This document shows, piece by piece, positions 40,443 to 53,487 of a stretch of 64,000 nt of DNA. Origin of the DNA: Notolepis coatsorum. Lineage: Eukaryota; Chordata; Actinopteri; Aulopiformes; Paralepididae. The translations under genes were made by a program, and so were the position numbers. The notes below the pieces were generated by a model. That model was not told the DNA's origin and did not search any database. It saw only the letters and a program-made list of their open reading frames with translations. The DNA is taken from positions 157,366,915 through 157,430,914 of the forward strand of contig OZ020585.1 of assembly GCA_963971535.1 (NCBI GenBank). Reading direction: 5' to 3'. The stretch's first letter is position 1, and every line of letters begins with the position of its first letter.

Positions 40443-42098
40443 GGTATGACCCTATTCTAGCCTTCTTGAGTGATGCCGTCTTTGCTATAAATTTTCCCCG
40501 TATTACTACCTTTAGTGTATCCCATAAAATGTTTGGATCTACCTCCCCATTATCGTTCTCTTCTCTATATCTAATTATGTCTTCCTTCACTTGGTTAACC
40601 AAACCTTTGTTGTTCAATAGTCCTACATTCAGTCTCCAAACTGTATTCCTCCTTCTACTTTTAAGATTTACTGTCAGATATATTGCGCTATGATCTGAAA
40701 TATCCGTCACTCCTATCCTGCATTCTTCCACCCGATATCTGTCCCCTGTTGTCATGAGAAAATAGTCTATCCTTGAATATGTTGTGTGGTGTGAATAGTG
40801 CGTATATTCTCTATCTAGCGTGTTCATTGCTCTCCATATGTCTATGATTCCTAATTCTGCCATTTGTATATTCATATATTTGCTAATGTTTGTCCTCCAT
40901 TTCTTTGTGCTAGTCGTGTCTATGTCATAATTCAGTACCACATTGAAATCACCTGTACAGATCAGGACCCCCTCCCCTTCCAACGCTATAATGTCAAAGA
41001 TCGCTTCAAATAGATATTTCTTGCTGTCTGGTGGAGCATATACATTTATTAGTGTTACCATTTGACCTTCCATTTTCCCCTTGACCAACACATACATTCC
41101 CTCCTTGTCCCTTATTTCCTTGATCATCTAAAATGTCACTGTGTTCTTAATTAGTATAGCTACTCCTCTTCTAAGGTTCTGTTTAAAAGAACTATAGAAC
41201 AGATTTTCATACCCGAATCTCTTCAGCTTTTCATGTTCTTGTGATATAAGATGCGTTTCTTGCAAGAAGATGACCTGCGCCTCTTCTTTTTTAAGTTTCG
41301 TCATCACCTTACTCCTCTTTATCGGATTATTCATACCATTCACATTTAACGACATCATCTTTACACCCTTAACTTGTGTCATATTTATTTTCCAATTGTT
41401 CTCCCGTTCTACCCAATAATATTTGTGGTTGTAGCCTCTGCTATCTCCTTCTGATTTACATACATATTTACATAATAAACATCAACATCAAAATTCACTC
41501 TTTGAACTTCCATGGCATTTGAGGGTCCTACTCGTTCCCCTCTTTTCCCCGCTGGTGGGTGGGGAGTAGTGGCTCTCCTAGTGAGAGGGCTCCCCCTAGT
41601 GGCTACAACAAGCGCACTATATATGTCCAGCTCTGTGTGTGACCTGTCCGAGCTCCCGGTCAAAAAGCTCTGCTTTAGTCACTTTCATGTTCCCGTCTAA
41701 CTGTGTTATGCGACATGTGTTTTCCTGAGTTCCTTTAATGTCTGTCTCCATATATCTCTTGAATGCACATGTCCTTTTTTTTTATCACTTTCGGTTTAAT
41801 TATCCCACATGTATTTTGTCATCTTCTTCCTGCCTAACAAGTCTCTTTCATGTTTTCACTCTCTTGCATTATGTGCGTCATACGTATATCAGTCTAATGT
41901 GTCTCGAATCTCTATGCCTTCCTTTCTAAATTTTGCTTTAATTATAATTATCTCGTATGCACTTTACTATCTTCTCACTATCTATTTTGTGTGTGTGCAT
42001 TGTACTCATCCTCCCTTTGATCACCGTCTCGTCTCCTCTCCGCCCCCTTTGTCCGTGTCCTTGTGTCCTTCTTCTCAGTTGATCTGCTTTGAATCGAT

Positions 42099-43265
42099 TC
42101 AGATCCCCTTCACATTCCCGTTCTCCTCGTCTCCTCCTCGTCCCCCGCCGACCATGGTCCATCTCCTCGCCTTCTCCAACCTCTGCAGCAGCGTCGGTCT
42201 CTCGTCTCCTCCTCCCGGCACCTTCCATCCTCTCTGGTTCATGTCCCTCGCCGCCTCCCGCACGTCGCCGTACACCTTTGCGCCTTCCTTCCAATGGACC
42301 TTCAGCGTGGTCATTGGTGATTGAAATCTGATTCCGCCTTCCTTTAGAGATTTTTTTATCTGAACATAGCTCCGACGCTTTACCGCCACCTCCGTTGCAT
42401 AATCATGGTCAAAAGTTACTCTCTGTCCACCCACCTCCATCTTCTTCTGCCAGGCTGTTCAAAGAATGTTCTCTTTTACCTCAAATTCCAAGAAGTTGAC
42501 TATAACTGCTCTCTGTGGTTTGTCCTCCCGCAGCTTCGGCGCCAGTGTCCTGTGCGCTCTCTGAATCCCTGTCTTGTCGAGGGCTGTCATCTTTAATTCT
42601 CTTCGAATTAGGCTGTCCACATATTTGACCATCGAATCTCCTTCCATCCCCTCTTTCAGACCCCATATTCGTATGTTGTTTCTCCTCGACCTCCCCTCCA
42701 AGTCCATTAGCTTTCCTCTCAGCATGTCCTGTTGTTCGAGCGTCTCCTTTAGAATATCATGCATTTCTGTATTCCATTCTTCCGTATCAGCCGTCCTTTC
42801 TTCCAACATCTTTATGTCTTTCTCTTGCTCTTGTATTTTTCCGTTCATTGCCTCGAGTCCTTTATCCATTTCCCCTCTGAGCTCGTCCTGTGCCCTCTTC
42901 AACTCTTCCCTTAGTCCATCAATGCTGTCTTGGATATTCTGCGTGCTCGTCTGGTTAGCCATTGCGCTAGCTTGTATGCTAGTTTGTAATTCTTGTTGGC
43001 TAGCCAGCACGCTAGCTTGTATGTTCCTTGTGTTAGCTTGTGCGCTAACTTGTATGCTATCTTGTATAGCTTGGATAGCCTTTGCGTTAGCTTGCACATT
43101 AGCTTGTAGCTCTTGGTTAGCCTTAGCTTGCTCTTGGTTAGCCTTAGCTTGTAGCTCCTGGCCAGCCTGTATGGTCGCTTGTATCCTCGCTAACCAGGCG
43201 GGCTCCACGGGGTCTCCGTCCCTGCCTACCTGCGTCACGCTCGCCTGAGCCATTTCTTCCGTCAT
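42099..43265 (-). pseudogene. L1 ORF1 protein
   Basis: Starts MTEEMAQASVTQVGRDG. A long coiled coil of degenerate repeats follows (ANQELQANVQANAKAIQ, ASVLASQQELQTSIQA). Next comes the RNA-binding fold signature RSRRNNIRIWGLKEG and QRAHRTLAPK. The C-terminal domain (PMTTLKVHWKEGAKVYGDV) is in another frame after about 42460. ORF1p normally coats L1 RNA as a trimer; here it is broken by a single frame change. The coiled-coil repeats also recur as a gctagct-like DNA pattern. Confidence 0.88.
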
Positions 43266-43399
43266 TTCCTCGAGTCTAGATTTTTCCTCCGGTGTTTGTA
43301 CGTCTTCTGGGGTCTTATTTCTCTCACTTTATCTCGTGGACATCCTTCCTTTTCTCTCATATCTTTGAATTTTCACCTTTTATTCTGTTTTAGACGGTT

Positions 43400-44705
<1,306 letters not shown>

Positions 44706-45360
44706 GGGTGACTTTCATTTAATTTCAAACCTTTATTTATACAGGTAAAAATATTGAGTCTTGGGCGCCAAGGTGGCGCACCACGTAACGCACTGCAGTG
44801 CAACATGGCTGCCCCGGGTTCGACTCCCGGACCCGGTGACCTTTGCCGAATGTCCTCCCCCCATATCTTCTCCCATCCTTCCTCTCCGCCGGGATTGTCC
44901 AATAAAACCAATAAAAATCGACCAAAAACATAATCTTAAAATAATTATTAAAAAAATATTGAGTCTCTTTCACAAGAGCGACCCGATCCAACCAAACAAA
45001 CGTAACAAAGACATAAAAGAAGTTCCAGACAAAAACAAGACAAGTAACACAACTAAAAGTCTAAGAGAGGCAAAAATCTAGATACATCAAATTTAAGAGC
45101 GAGAACAAGAACAGGCCTCCATGGATGCCCTTTCAATATTGCGTATAAGAAGCTTAAAATCTCTCCAATGGGAATTAGGTTCGGGAGCCTCAGTTCCGTC
45201 TGTAATAAGTTCCACATAATTGGGGCAGAATAAGTTCTGTGTGGGCAAATGGTACAGAGAGAGTTAAAAGATCCAGTGACCGCAGGCCAGAATGATGACT
45301 CGTGGTTCAGTATCACAAACGAGGTCACAGTGTAAGTAAAGGATGAACTAGACGTCACAT
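44706..45360 (-). mobile_element. Unclassified retroposon 3' end hosting a SINE
   Basis: The sequence cctttatttatacaggtaaa (44731-44750) continues after the SINE as ttgagtctctttcacaagag. It resembles the 3' end of a fish non-LTR element on the minus strand. Beyond 45000 I recognise no protein. Confidence 0.45.
44762..44951 (+). mobile_element. tRNA-derived SINE with 15-bp target duplication
   Basis: A head with an A-box-like aggtggcgcaccacgtaacg and B box ggttcgactcccgg. A short body ends in an A-rich aataaaaccaataaaaatcg tail. Exact duplications aaaaatattgagtct flank it at 44747-44761 and 44952-44966. It is a retroposon, not a tRNA gene. Confidence 0.92.
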
Positions 45361-45454
45361 CTGTGCCAAAGCGACTGTACGATAAGAACCAGTGGTGGGA
45401 AGCTTTTCATCTCCCTCACCTGGAGGTTATTAATCCAGCGTCACAGTCGATGCG

Positions 45455-45740
45455 ACTGTGGCTCAGTCGTCTGGTAATCTGCAGGTTCCCGGTTCAATTC
45501 CCGCTCCTCCCGGGCAGCAGCTTGAGCGAGACACTTAACCCCCTAACTGCTCCCGATGAGCAGGTCGGCACTTTGCGCGGTCGCCTCCGCCGTCTGTGTG
45601 TATGTGTAAACCAGTGGTTGCATAAACCAGTGGTTGCTATGTGTAAACCAGTGGTTGCTATGTGTAAACCAGTGGTTGCTATGTGATGATCTATGAGGAA
45701 CATATCTAGCGCTTTGGATAAAAGAGATGTTGACGGCATC
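45455..45740 (+). mobile_element. tRNA-derived SINE carrying the 21-bp minisatellite
   Basis: Same family as 55-2021 and 57558-57817: B box ggttcccggttcaattcccg, body gagcgagacacttaacccc, tail agcgctttggataaaagaga. A four-copy array of cagtggttgctatgtgtaaa at 45605-45685, with the flank gatgatctatgaggaacata, sits between body and tail. It lies just upstream of the first GALNT exon. Confidence 0.85.
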
Positions 45741-45792
45741 GTGGGGATTCAAACCTACGGGTTTACAGGAAGCGCGTGCTCTGTGTCTGCAG

Positions 45793-45891
45793 ATCAGGAA
45801 TGTGGAGACCAACCAGTGTGTCGACAACATGGGCAGGAAGGAGAATGAGAAAGTGGGTTTCTTCAACTGCCACGGCATGGGAGGCAACCAG
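45793..45891 (+). CDS. galnt13: GALNT13-like exon: ricin-B lectin, first part
   Basis: A 99-bp exon of 33 codons, phase 0 on both sides. It follows an acceptor (tgtctgcag) and ends at the donor caggtgaga. It encodes [20 protein letters not shown], then [13 protein letters not shown]. This is the alpha repeat of the C-terminal lectin domain of a polypeptide N-acetylgalactosaminyltransferase, with the CVD and CHGMGGNQ core. Family members are Golgi type II membrane enzymes that transfer GalNAc to Ser/Thr and use this domain to bind existing GalNAc. MGRKENEK fits GALNT13 better than GALNT1 as I recall them. The catalytic exons are not in the window. Confidence 0.93.
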
Positions 45892-45898
45892 GTGAGAG

Positions 45899-45983
45899 TC
45901 CTGTCCTGTCCTGTCCTGTCCTGTCCTGTCCTGTCCTGTCCTGTCCTGTCCTGTCCTGTCCTGTCCTGTCCTGTCCTGTCCTG
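45899..45983. repeat. (CCTGT)n array at a 5' splice site
   Basis: About 17 copies of the pentamer, beginning seven bases after the GALNT exon end. The donor gtgagagt runs straight into the array. Confidence 0.97.
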
Positions 45984-46189
45984 GAAAGGGTGTGACATAG
46001 GGGTGTGACATCTTTGGGGACATATGGAAAGGCGGGGAAGGGGGGTAGGAAGGAATGGGGGGAGGGATGGGGGGAGGAGAAAGATGCGTAGAGGGAGATC
46101 ATCAAAGGGAGGAGAAATAAAAACAATTCTAATTAACTTTTTTTTGGTAGAATAGTTTATTAGTTATTTCTACAACATACCGTATATAT

Positions 46190-46240
46190 ATAACCCAAAT
46201 GATGCTATAAATAATATACAGTATATATATACAGTAAATA

Positions 46241-46310
<70 letters not shown>

Positions 46311-46372
46311 CATTACTGTATATATATATTCTATATACTGTATATATATTTATAGCATCATTCGGGTTGGCA
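46190..46372. repeat. Imperfect palindrome around (TA)n
   Basis: The arms aacccaaatgatgctataaa and its near complement (ending agcatcattcgggtt) flank a run of about 73 bp of ta. It could be a miniature inverted-repeat transposon with an expanded core; no clear target duplication was found. Confidence 0.75.
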
Positions 46373-46849
46373 GGTGTGGGTTAAAACCGTTAGTCACCTT
46401 CATCCACTACCTGACCTGTAACCATAGCAACATTAAAGAAGACAGCTGTCAAAGCTTTACTCGTTATCCACCTGTAACCATGGCAATATTAAAAGAGCAC
46501 AGCTGTCGACGCTCATTATTAACCGCTGTGAAGCGACGGCTGACTCATCGGAGGAAAACAACACGGATGACAAAGTGTACAACTTTCACCAAACATTTGC
46601 AAATGCTTTTATTTCAAGTTGTTGGTGGACGACGGGGATATAAGCAGGATAATCAACGTGTAGGTGTGAGTTAAAACGGTTGTAAGGTTCTTCCACACCT
46701 CTACGTCATGCCTTAATAACGTTTAGCGCACTCCTACTGGTTGATTATCCCTCACATGACAGGTGAACAGAATACATGAAACAAGACAAGTTCAACAGCA
46801 CCACAAACAGGGGAGAGAGACACATGAAAACACCTCCTCCTCTGAGGGT
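46373..46849. other. GALNT intron sequence with short internal duplications
   Basis: Pieces such as ggtgtg(g/a)gttaaaac and catagcaacattaaa/catggcaatattaaa occur twice. No coding or RNA gene is seen. Confidence 0.5.
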
Positions 46850-47231
46850 CTGTTTCATCAGGTCTGACCAGGTCTATGTTTCTTCATCAGGTCTGACCAG
46901 GTCTATGTTTCATCAGGTCTGACCAGGTCTATGTTTCATCAGGTCTGACCAGGTCTATGTTTCTTCATCAGGTCTGACCAGGTCTATGTTTCATCAGGTC
47001 TGACCAGGTCTATGTTTCATCAGGTCTGACCAGGTCTATGTTTCATCATGTCTGACCAGGTCTATGTTTCTTCATCAGGTCTGACCAGGTCTATGTTTCA
47101 TCAGGTCTGACCAGGTCTATGTTTCATCAGGTCTGACCAGGTCTATGTTTCTTCATCAGGTCTGACCAGGTCTATGTTTCATCAGGTCTGACCAGGTCTA
47201 TGTTTCAGCAGGTCTGACCAGGTCTGTGTTG
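46850..47231. repeat. 26- to 29-bp VNTR abutting a 3' splice site
   Basis: About 14 units of aggtctgaccaggtctatgt plus ttcatc or ttcttcatc. The last, diverged unit merges into the acceptor gtgttgcag of the next GALNT exon. Every unit contains ctgac, a branch-point-like word; the last is 18 bases before the exon. Confidence 0.95.
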
Positions 47232-47234
47232 CAG

Positions 47235-47369
47235 GTGTTCTCCTACACGGCGGATAAGGAGATCCGGACGGACGACTTGTGTCTGGACGTGTCTCGCCTC
47301 AACGGGCCCGTCGTGATGCTGAAGTGTCACCACATGAGGGGCAACCAGATGTTTGATTATGACACTGAG
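47235..47369 (+). CDS. galnt13: GALNT13-like exon: ricin-B lectin, second part
   Basis: A 135-bp exon of 45 codons, phase 0, bounded by gttgcag and gaggtaagt. It encodes [20 protein letters not shown], then [25 protein letters not shown] (shown in two parts). This is the beta repeat, with CLDVS and the CHHMRGNQ motif. The [14 protein letters not shown] and HHMRGNQ residues again favour GALNT13. The preceding intron is only 1343 bp. The following intron is at least 6.1 kb and full of repeats. Confidence 0.94.
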
Positions 47370-47433
47370 GTAAGTCCGGTGTAAACTCTATATAACAACA
47401 CTCCACTTTGTTTGGACTTTGGGTCCTTGAAAA

Positions 47434-47815
<382 letters not shown>

Positions 47816-48570
47816 CAGAATAACATTTTGTTTTTAGTTTTGAAATATATATTTTTTTACATCAAACGTTATTTCCAGCACATGAAGTGTTTTTTAAATG
47901 TATGTTCTTTTGTAACACACTCATGGTGTTAATTCATTCAAATCTATTCAAATTATTATTAGTAAATACGGCTCCAATATGCAATGGTACGTATAGTGGA
48001 TTAAATGAAAAAACATATATGTATATACAGTATCATTGCTGATGGCATTATGTACATTTACATAATGCCATCAGCAATGATACTGTATATACATATATGT
48101 TTTTTCATTTATGCATACCTTGCTTAGATCAATGTATACCATAAAACACGCTAGACCTCCCAGGACCTGCTCTGATTGTCTATTCTCCTCTGGATGGTGA
48201 TCCTATTGAGATATGCCATAATGAAAATGTAATTAATTGGAACCTTCTTGTACTTGGAAGAGATTCCATACTCAGTCTATTGGACACGGTGGCTAATGAA
48301 CCCATAATGGCTCATTTGCTGCAGGGATGGAGTAGCTCCTTTGTGCCATCAGATGGCACTGTGTAACAGTATTTGCATTTTACCTCTGGCAGAACATCTG
48401 AGCTGCATGTTGTGCACCTAGCAGCTCTTGAGTCCGAGCCAATCTGCTGTGGATTAAAGCATCTCTTCTTCTCATATAGTATGTTGGCAAATGGGAATAT
48501 GATTTTGAGGTAAGCTCATCATAGCTCCTGATATTGTCCTGTAGTTTGTCCCATAACTCTGAACGGTAGA
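47816..48570. other. GALNT intron sequence, mostly unassigned
   Basis: Contains the perfect palindrome at 48003-48110. The stretch 48110-48540 may be an old LTR-element piece (for example the minus- or plus-strand phrases around ctgctctgattgtctattct), but I cannot support a family. Confidence 0.35.
48003..48110. repeat. Perfect 52-bp inverted repeat with a 4-base spacer
   Basis: Left arm 48003-48054 and right arm 48059-48110 are exact reverse complements; the spacer is catt. The inner part of the arm reads cattgctgatggcattatgt. It would form a 52-bp hairpin or cruciform. Confidence 0.98.
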
Positions 48571-48574
48571 CTGT

Positions 48575-48662
48575 AATGTGTGTAGACTAGTTGTCCATTA
48601 GGTCCTGTGTCGTCTTGTTGAAGTGTGAGTGTCTGTAGACTAGTCGTCCATTAGGTCTGTGG

Positions 48663-48735
<73 letters not shown>

Positions 48736-48945
48736 CTTTATTCATCCCCTTGGAGAAATGCAGGTATCCGGTAGCTCAGTGCAGTTGACAGACAATAAAA
48801 AGCGATAAAAAGGACAACCAATACAACAAACAAACAATGAAGGTCAGCGCTGAAGTTTAAAGTGTGGGCTTGTGCGGTGTGAGTGTCTGTAGACTAGTCG
48901 TCCATTAGGTCCTGTGCTGGCTTGTGAAGTGTGAGTGTCGATAGT
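48575..48945 (-). mobile_element. Rex3/RTE-like 3' end with (GATA)n inside a local repeat
   Basis: A (gata)n array at 48665-48735 is followed by tactttattcatccccttgg, the typical 3' end of an RTE/Rex3-type LINE on the minus strand. A unit with tgtagactagtcgtccatta occurs three times around it, suggesting insertion into a short tandem repeat. Confidence 0.75.
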
Positions 48946-49017
48946 CATTAGAGCGGCTCGTTAAAAACTTGCTGAATGTAACCCGTTCGGCAGATCAATG
49001 GAGCAGAATCTGTAGAT

Positions 49018-49340
49018 TCAAGAGTTTTATTCATCACATACATACCAGGGCATACAGTGAAATGCGGATGGCCATGCCCGCTTCGATTGTGCAATAAAAA
49101 CAATAGTAATAGTAATAATAACAAAAAGACAACTAGAATAGACATGGTAAATAGACACACATGTTAATAAATCGCTTAACCTTAAAGCCACTGGATCCTA
49201 TATACATACAGTACCTATACAATGTGCAGTTTTTCTTCTATGTCCCTATGCTATTTGCTGTTACTAACTATACTATACAACAATCAAACAAGTTATTTTC
49301 TTAAAGTGTCCTTTTCCTTCCTTTAAAGTGACCTTTTCTT
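49018..49340 (-). mobile_element. L2 LINE 3'-end fragment
   Basis: Sequence caagagttttattcatcaca, then gggcatacagtgaaatgcgg. It matches the 3' UTR of the L2 at 115-400, including the ttaaagtgacctttt stretch near 49325. Confidence 0.8.
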
Positions 49341-49344
49341 GTGT

Positions 49345-50115
49345 GTTTAAAGTAGAGTTACGTCTCTGATGAAATGTTCTGCGGAGGACCGTCTTACAGA
49401 GCAGACTCTGCTGCTGTTCATGTTACACAACACAACACACAATGGTCACATTCAGCCATAGCAGGCTGAGTGTGTTTGGCCTTGGTTCAGTCCTACACAA
49501 TACAAGACAAATGAACAATTGAATAATTGAGAATAGGGACGTTTCGATTAAACATCTTATACAGACGACGACAAGGTGGTAGTCTTGGGGTTTGTCGTCC
49601 TGGAGGACGCGGTCATAGGGAGAACGATTCACACCGCCGCACTGTGGCTTATTACGCAGGCTCCAGAAGAAGCATCCGTGATATTAACAATTAATGCAGT
49701 TATTCTTATTTCTCCACGGCTGTGACGAGACAGTAGGCGGCGTGTCATGATCGAGACGTCTTATATGGGCTGACGAGTAGATGGAACCCAGAGAAGACGA
49801 CGCCTCCAGCCTCCTGCATCGAGCTCTCCTCTCAAACCCTGGGAGACGTTCTCAGGGTACAAGCTCGATACGAGCACTTGAATAATTCATAAATGAAGGA
49901 GTGACATGTCTCCCGCGTCATGGACGGCATCGGGGAGTTCTCTGTTCTCTGCCGTCGACAGAGTCCTTCTCTCGGGTGTATTTTTAGCCCCGGTGTGACG
50001 GACAGCGGCTGATAGGGGGCTGAACCCGGGGTGCTGCCATTAACATTTCATCTGGTCATCAGTTTCAGCCTCGGAAATACCTGACTCTTCCATATCGCTG
50101 TCGCCCGTGATGTAT
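49345..50115. other. Unique intronic sequence, no feature recognised
   Basis: Non-repetitive, moderate GC, with AT-rich words such as gaataattcataaatgaagg near 49880. It could contain conserved regulatory DNA, but nothing in the sequence alone proves it. Confidence 0.35.
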
Positions 50116-50119
50116 GAGC

Positions 50120-51225
50120 CTCCACAGACAGACGGACAGACTGACAGACAGGCTGATGGAGCTAAGGCCCGCCCACTCAGCCTCGACAGACTGATGGAGC
50201 TAAGGCCCGCCCTCTCAGCCTCGACAGACAGACAGACTGATGGAGCTAAGGCCCGCCCACTCAGCCTCGACAGACAGACAGACTGATGGAGCTAAGGCCC
50301 GCCCTCTCAGCCTCGACAGACAGACAGACTGATGGAGCTAAGGCCCGCCCTCTCCTCCGCCTACTCAGCCTCGACAGACAGACAGACAGACTGATGGGGC
50401 TAAGGCCCGCCCTCTCAGCCTCTACAGACAGACATATGGAGCTAAGGCCCGCCCACTCAGCCTCGACAGACATAGAGACTGATGGAGCTAAGGCCCGCCC
50501 ACTCAGCCTCGACAGACAGACAGACTGATGGAGCTAAGGCCCACCCACTCAGCCCCGACAGACAGACAGACTGATGGAGCTAAGGCCCGCCCACTCAGCC
50601 TCGACAGACAGACAGACTGATGGAGCTAAGGCCCACCCACTCAGCCTCGACAGACAGACAGACTGATGGAGCTAAGGCCCACCCACTCAGCCCCGACAGA
50701 CAGACAGACTGATGGAGCTAAGGCCCGCCCACTCAGCCTCGACAGACAGACAGACTGATGGAGCTAAGGCCCGCCCACTCAGCCTCAACAGACAGACAGA
50801 CTGATGGAGCTAAGGCCCGCCCTCTCCTCCGCCCACTCAGCCTCGACAGACAGACAGACTGATGGAGCTAAGGCCCACCCACTCAGCCTCGACAGACAGA
50901 CAGACTGATGGAGCTAAGGCCCGCCCTCTCAGCCTCGACAGACAGACAGACTGATGGAGCTAAGGCCTGCCCTCTCCTCCGCCCACTCAGCCTCGACAGA
51001 CAGACAGACTGATGGAGCTAAGGCCCGCCCACTCAGCCTCGACAGACAGACAGACTGATGGAGCTAAGGCCCACCCACTCAGCCTCGACAGACAGACAGA
51101 CTGATGGAGCTAAGGCCCGCCCTCTCAGCCTCGACAAACAGACAGACTGATGGAGCTAAGGCCCGCCCTCTCCTCCGCCCACTCAGCCTCGACAGACAGA
51201 CAGACTGATGGAGCTAAGGCCCGAT
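50120..51225. repeat. Minisatellite of about 45 bp, more than 20 copies
   Basis: Units like gacagacagactgatggagc plus taaggcccgcccactcagcc. Some units are extended by ctctcctccgccc. No coding potential. Confidence 0.97.
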
Positions 51226-51276
51226 GGAGCTAAGACCCGTACAGAGTTGTAGTATTAATATGTACAGTGATACAGG

Positions 51277-52236
51277 TAGAGCTGCCGCGTATTGATGTTT
51301 TCCTTACCGCACACATTTGCAAAATATTTCCTACCGCCGCGGTAATAACCGCACACACACACACACACACAAAAAAAAAAGTTTGAATGCATTTTTTTTG
51401 TAGTCTACTCTTTATAGCATATAGCCTGCCTCTAGTCTAAATGTCTATCTTTAGAGGATGACTTTGCAGCATGAATATTGTTTGGGATTCGGCATGCACG
51501 CATTCGTTATTAAAAGTGAAACACGGATTCTAAGTCTCCCCTACGGTGTCGCGAGCAGGGGTGGTAGCGGCGCGCCCGCCGGTTACCCCCCCGACCCTTT
51601 CTTCTTCTTATTATTATAACGTTACTACTTATGATTACAAAGGCATTCGATTTGTGGCATTAACGTTAGTATAGTTACACGTTCGTATTTACCAGACCAT
51701 AGCAAGGCAAGCGTTACTCAATTAATATCTAAGTTCCTTTCTTTGCTCAGAGCGTGCCGAGTTGTACCCATTCTGCGGTCTGTTAATAAAGTTTTCAATC
51801 AGACAAGTGTATAGAACGAAGGGCTTTTATTATAACATTTCGTTGCAGTAAAATCATTATGCCTCGTTCCCTGAGGAGCGACGGCGTCGGTAATCCACTC
51901 CGGTCTCCGGTGGGAGCTAACGTACTATTAGCCGTGTTGTGATGGCTGAGATTCAGGAAGTAAAAGCGCTGCAAGATGCTCCAAGCATGTGACGCGTATC
52001 TCTTCTGACCAATCAGTGGTCTGCAGTGTTTCATGTGACTTTTCTGGTACCCAATAGGGTCGCTTGGAATCTCAACAGAGAAGTAGGGTATATCTGCAGA
52101 GCCGCAAGCCCAACGAGAGCGTAATAATAATAATAATATATTAAAAAACAGCGGTGATGCCGGTATTCAGCCCAACGCTGCGGTGGGCATGATGTAACAG
52201 CGATACCGCGGTAATACCGATACCGCGGCAGCTCTA
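51277..52236. mobile_element. Non-autonomous hAT element with exact 8-bp duplication
   Basis: Termini tagagctgccgcg and, read inward, tagagctgccgcgg. Exact gatacagg duplications at 51269-51276 and 52237-52244. The subterminal regions are rich in ggtaataccg-like words. A LINE 3' end (gttgtacccattctgcggtc) is near 51754. No transposase seen. Confidence 0.93.
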
Positions 52237-52386
52237 GATACAGGTATAAATACACTATGGTAGTAACTTAAGTCATACTGGCCAGCAGTGTAACTAGTAA
52301 GAGTAGGTAAGGAATATGTACAGATATAGATATAGTATCTACAGACATTTAAAAAGGATTATATGCAGGTATGTACAGACAGATAT

Positions 52387-52488
<102 letters not shown>

Positions 52489-52585
52489 ATATACAGTATA
52501 TACAGCAATATTGTACATGCTATCATACAGAGTTATAGTTATAGGCAGGTGTATAAGTAGGTATATAGAAAGATTATATGCAGGT

Positions 52586-52903
52586 CAGTGCCTCTAGGGG
52601 GGTCAAACTTTAATTTTTTTTTACATTTTAAAGTTAAATGCATCAATCTGGTGCACTTTGAGAGCAAAATAAAGAGGCTAGATCTATGATGAACTTTGTG
52701 CTCAAAACACAAAATCGACTAGACTGCAGTGCTTTCTCCCTGCAGCCTTTTCCGTAGGTCAGTCTTTTATATTAAGCACCCCCCACAGCCCAAATTAAAT
52801 GATAAAAAAAAAGAAATTATAATATATATATTTATTTTTTATTTTTATTTTTTAATCTAGTTCATAGCAGCGGCGGTGCTGAATGCATATAGGGGAAACA
52901 CTG
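52586..52903. mobile_element. Short hAT-like TIR element
   Basis: Ends cagtgcctctagggg and, read inward, cagtgtttcccctata. Directly flanked on both sides by caggt (5 bp), which is shorter than the usual 8 bp for hAT. 318 bp, no coding. Confidence 0.6.
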
Positions 52904-53234
52904 CAGGTATATTCATATATATATATATTATATACATATTTGTCTGACGGATTATAAGGATTATATGCAGGTATATTCATAATATATAATATATGTGGTA
53001 AATATAAATGTATATATATATGGTATATATAACATTATTGTACATGCTATCATACAGAGTATTATGGGTTATATGTAGGTGTATGAGTAGGTATATAGAA
53101 GGATTATATGCAGACAGATATGGATATAAATATATATATATGTGGCAAATATAAATATATAAATGTATACAGTATATATGGTATATAACGTTATTGTACA
53201 CGCTACCATACAGAGGGCCGGATCCACAAAGAAT

Positions 53235-53425
53235 GGATTGCACGGTGCTAATTGCACCCTTACTTACAATTCATTATGAATTGAAAATGGGGGACCCTGA
53301 TGTAAACAAGACGAAAGTCTTTCTCTGGTCTGCATCCCCTTAACAATTGTGTGTATTGAGCCGTACTGTATTGTACCCATTCTGCAATCTGTTAATAACA
53401 TTTTCAATCAATCAATCACCTGTGC
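53235..53425 (+). mobile_element. LINE 3'-end fragment
   Basis: Reads tgggggaccctgatgtaaac, ccccttaacaattgtgtgta and acccattctgcaatctgtta, ending in (caat)n. It is the 3' end of the 5.6-7.9 kb LINE family in the opposite orientation. Confidence 0.85.
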
Positions 53426-53487
53426 GGAGTACCAGAGTATTATGGGTTACATGCAGGTGTAACCCCTTCCTGCACATCCTGACCCAG

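Larger units (their letters stand above)
33909..41382 (-). pseudogene. L1 ORF2: endonuclease and reverse transcriptase
   Basis: The apurinic-type endonuclease starts MTQVKGVKMMSLNVNGMNNP, with FLQETHL, CTGDFNVVLN and SDHSAIYLTVNL. An in-frame TAG lies at 41128-41130. The reverse transcriptase has [61 protein letters not shown] and LGLFADDVIVYM. The C-terminus has RLIWGG and a Cys/His finger (CWRECGQEGANHTHIFWGC). Frames change near 37460 and at a run of Cs near 36965. ORF2 normally nicks target DNA and reverse-transcribes the element's RNA. The three insertions listed for the whole L1 also split it. Confidence 0.88.

Noticed and set aside
42574-43248. A 224-codon + strand frame rich in Ser, Cys and Leu
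   Set aside because: It is antisense to the coiled coil of L1 ORF1.
50120-51225. A CRISPR-like array of regular repeats
   Set aside because: The repeats are directly tandem, without unique spacers, and the DNA is vertebrate.
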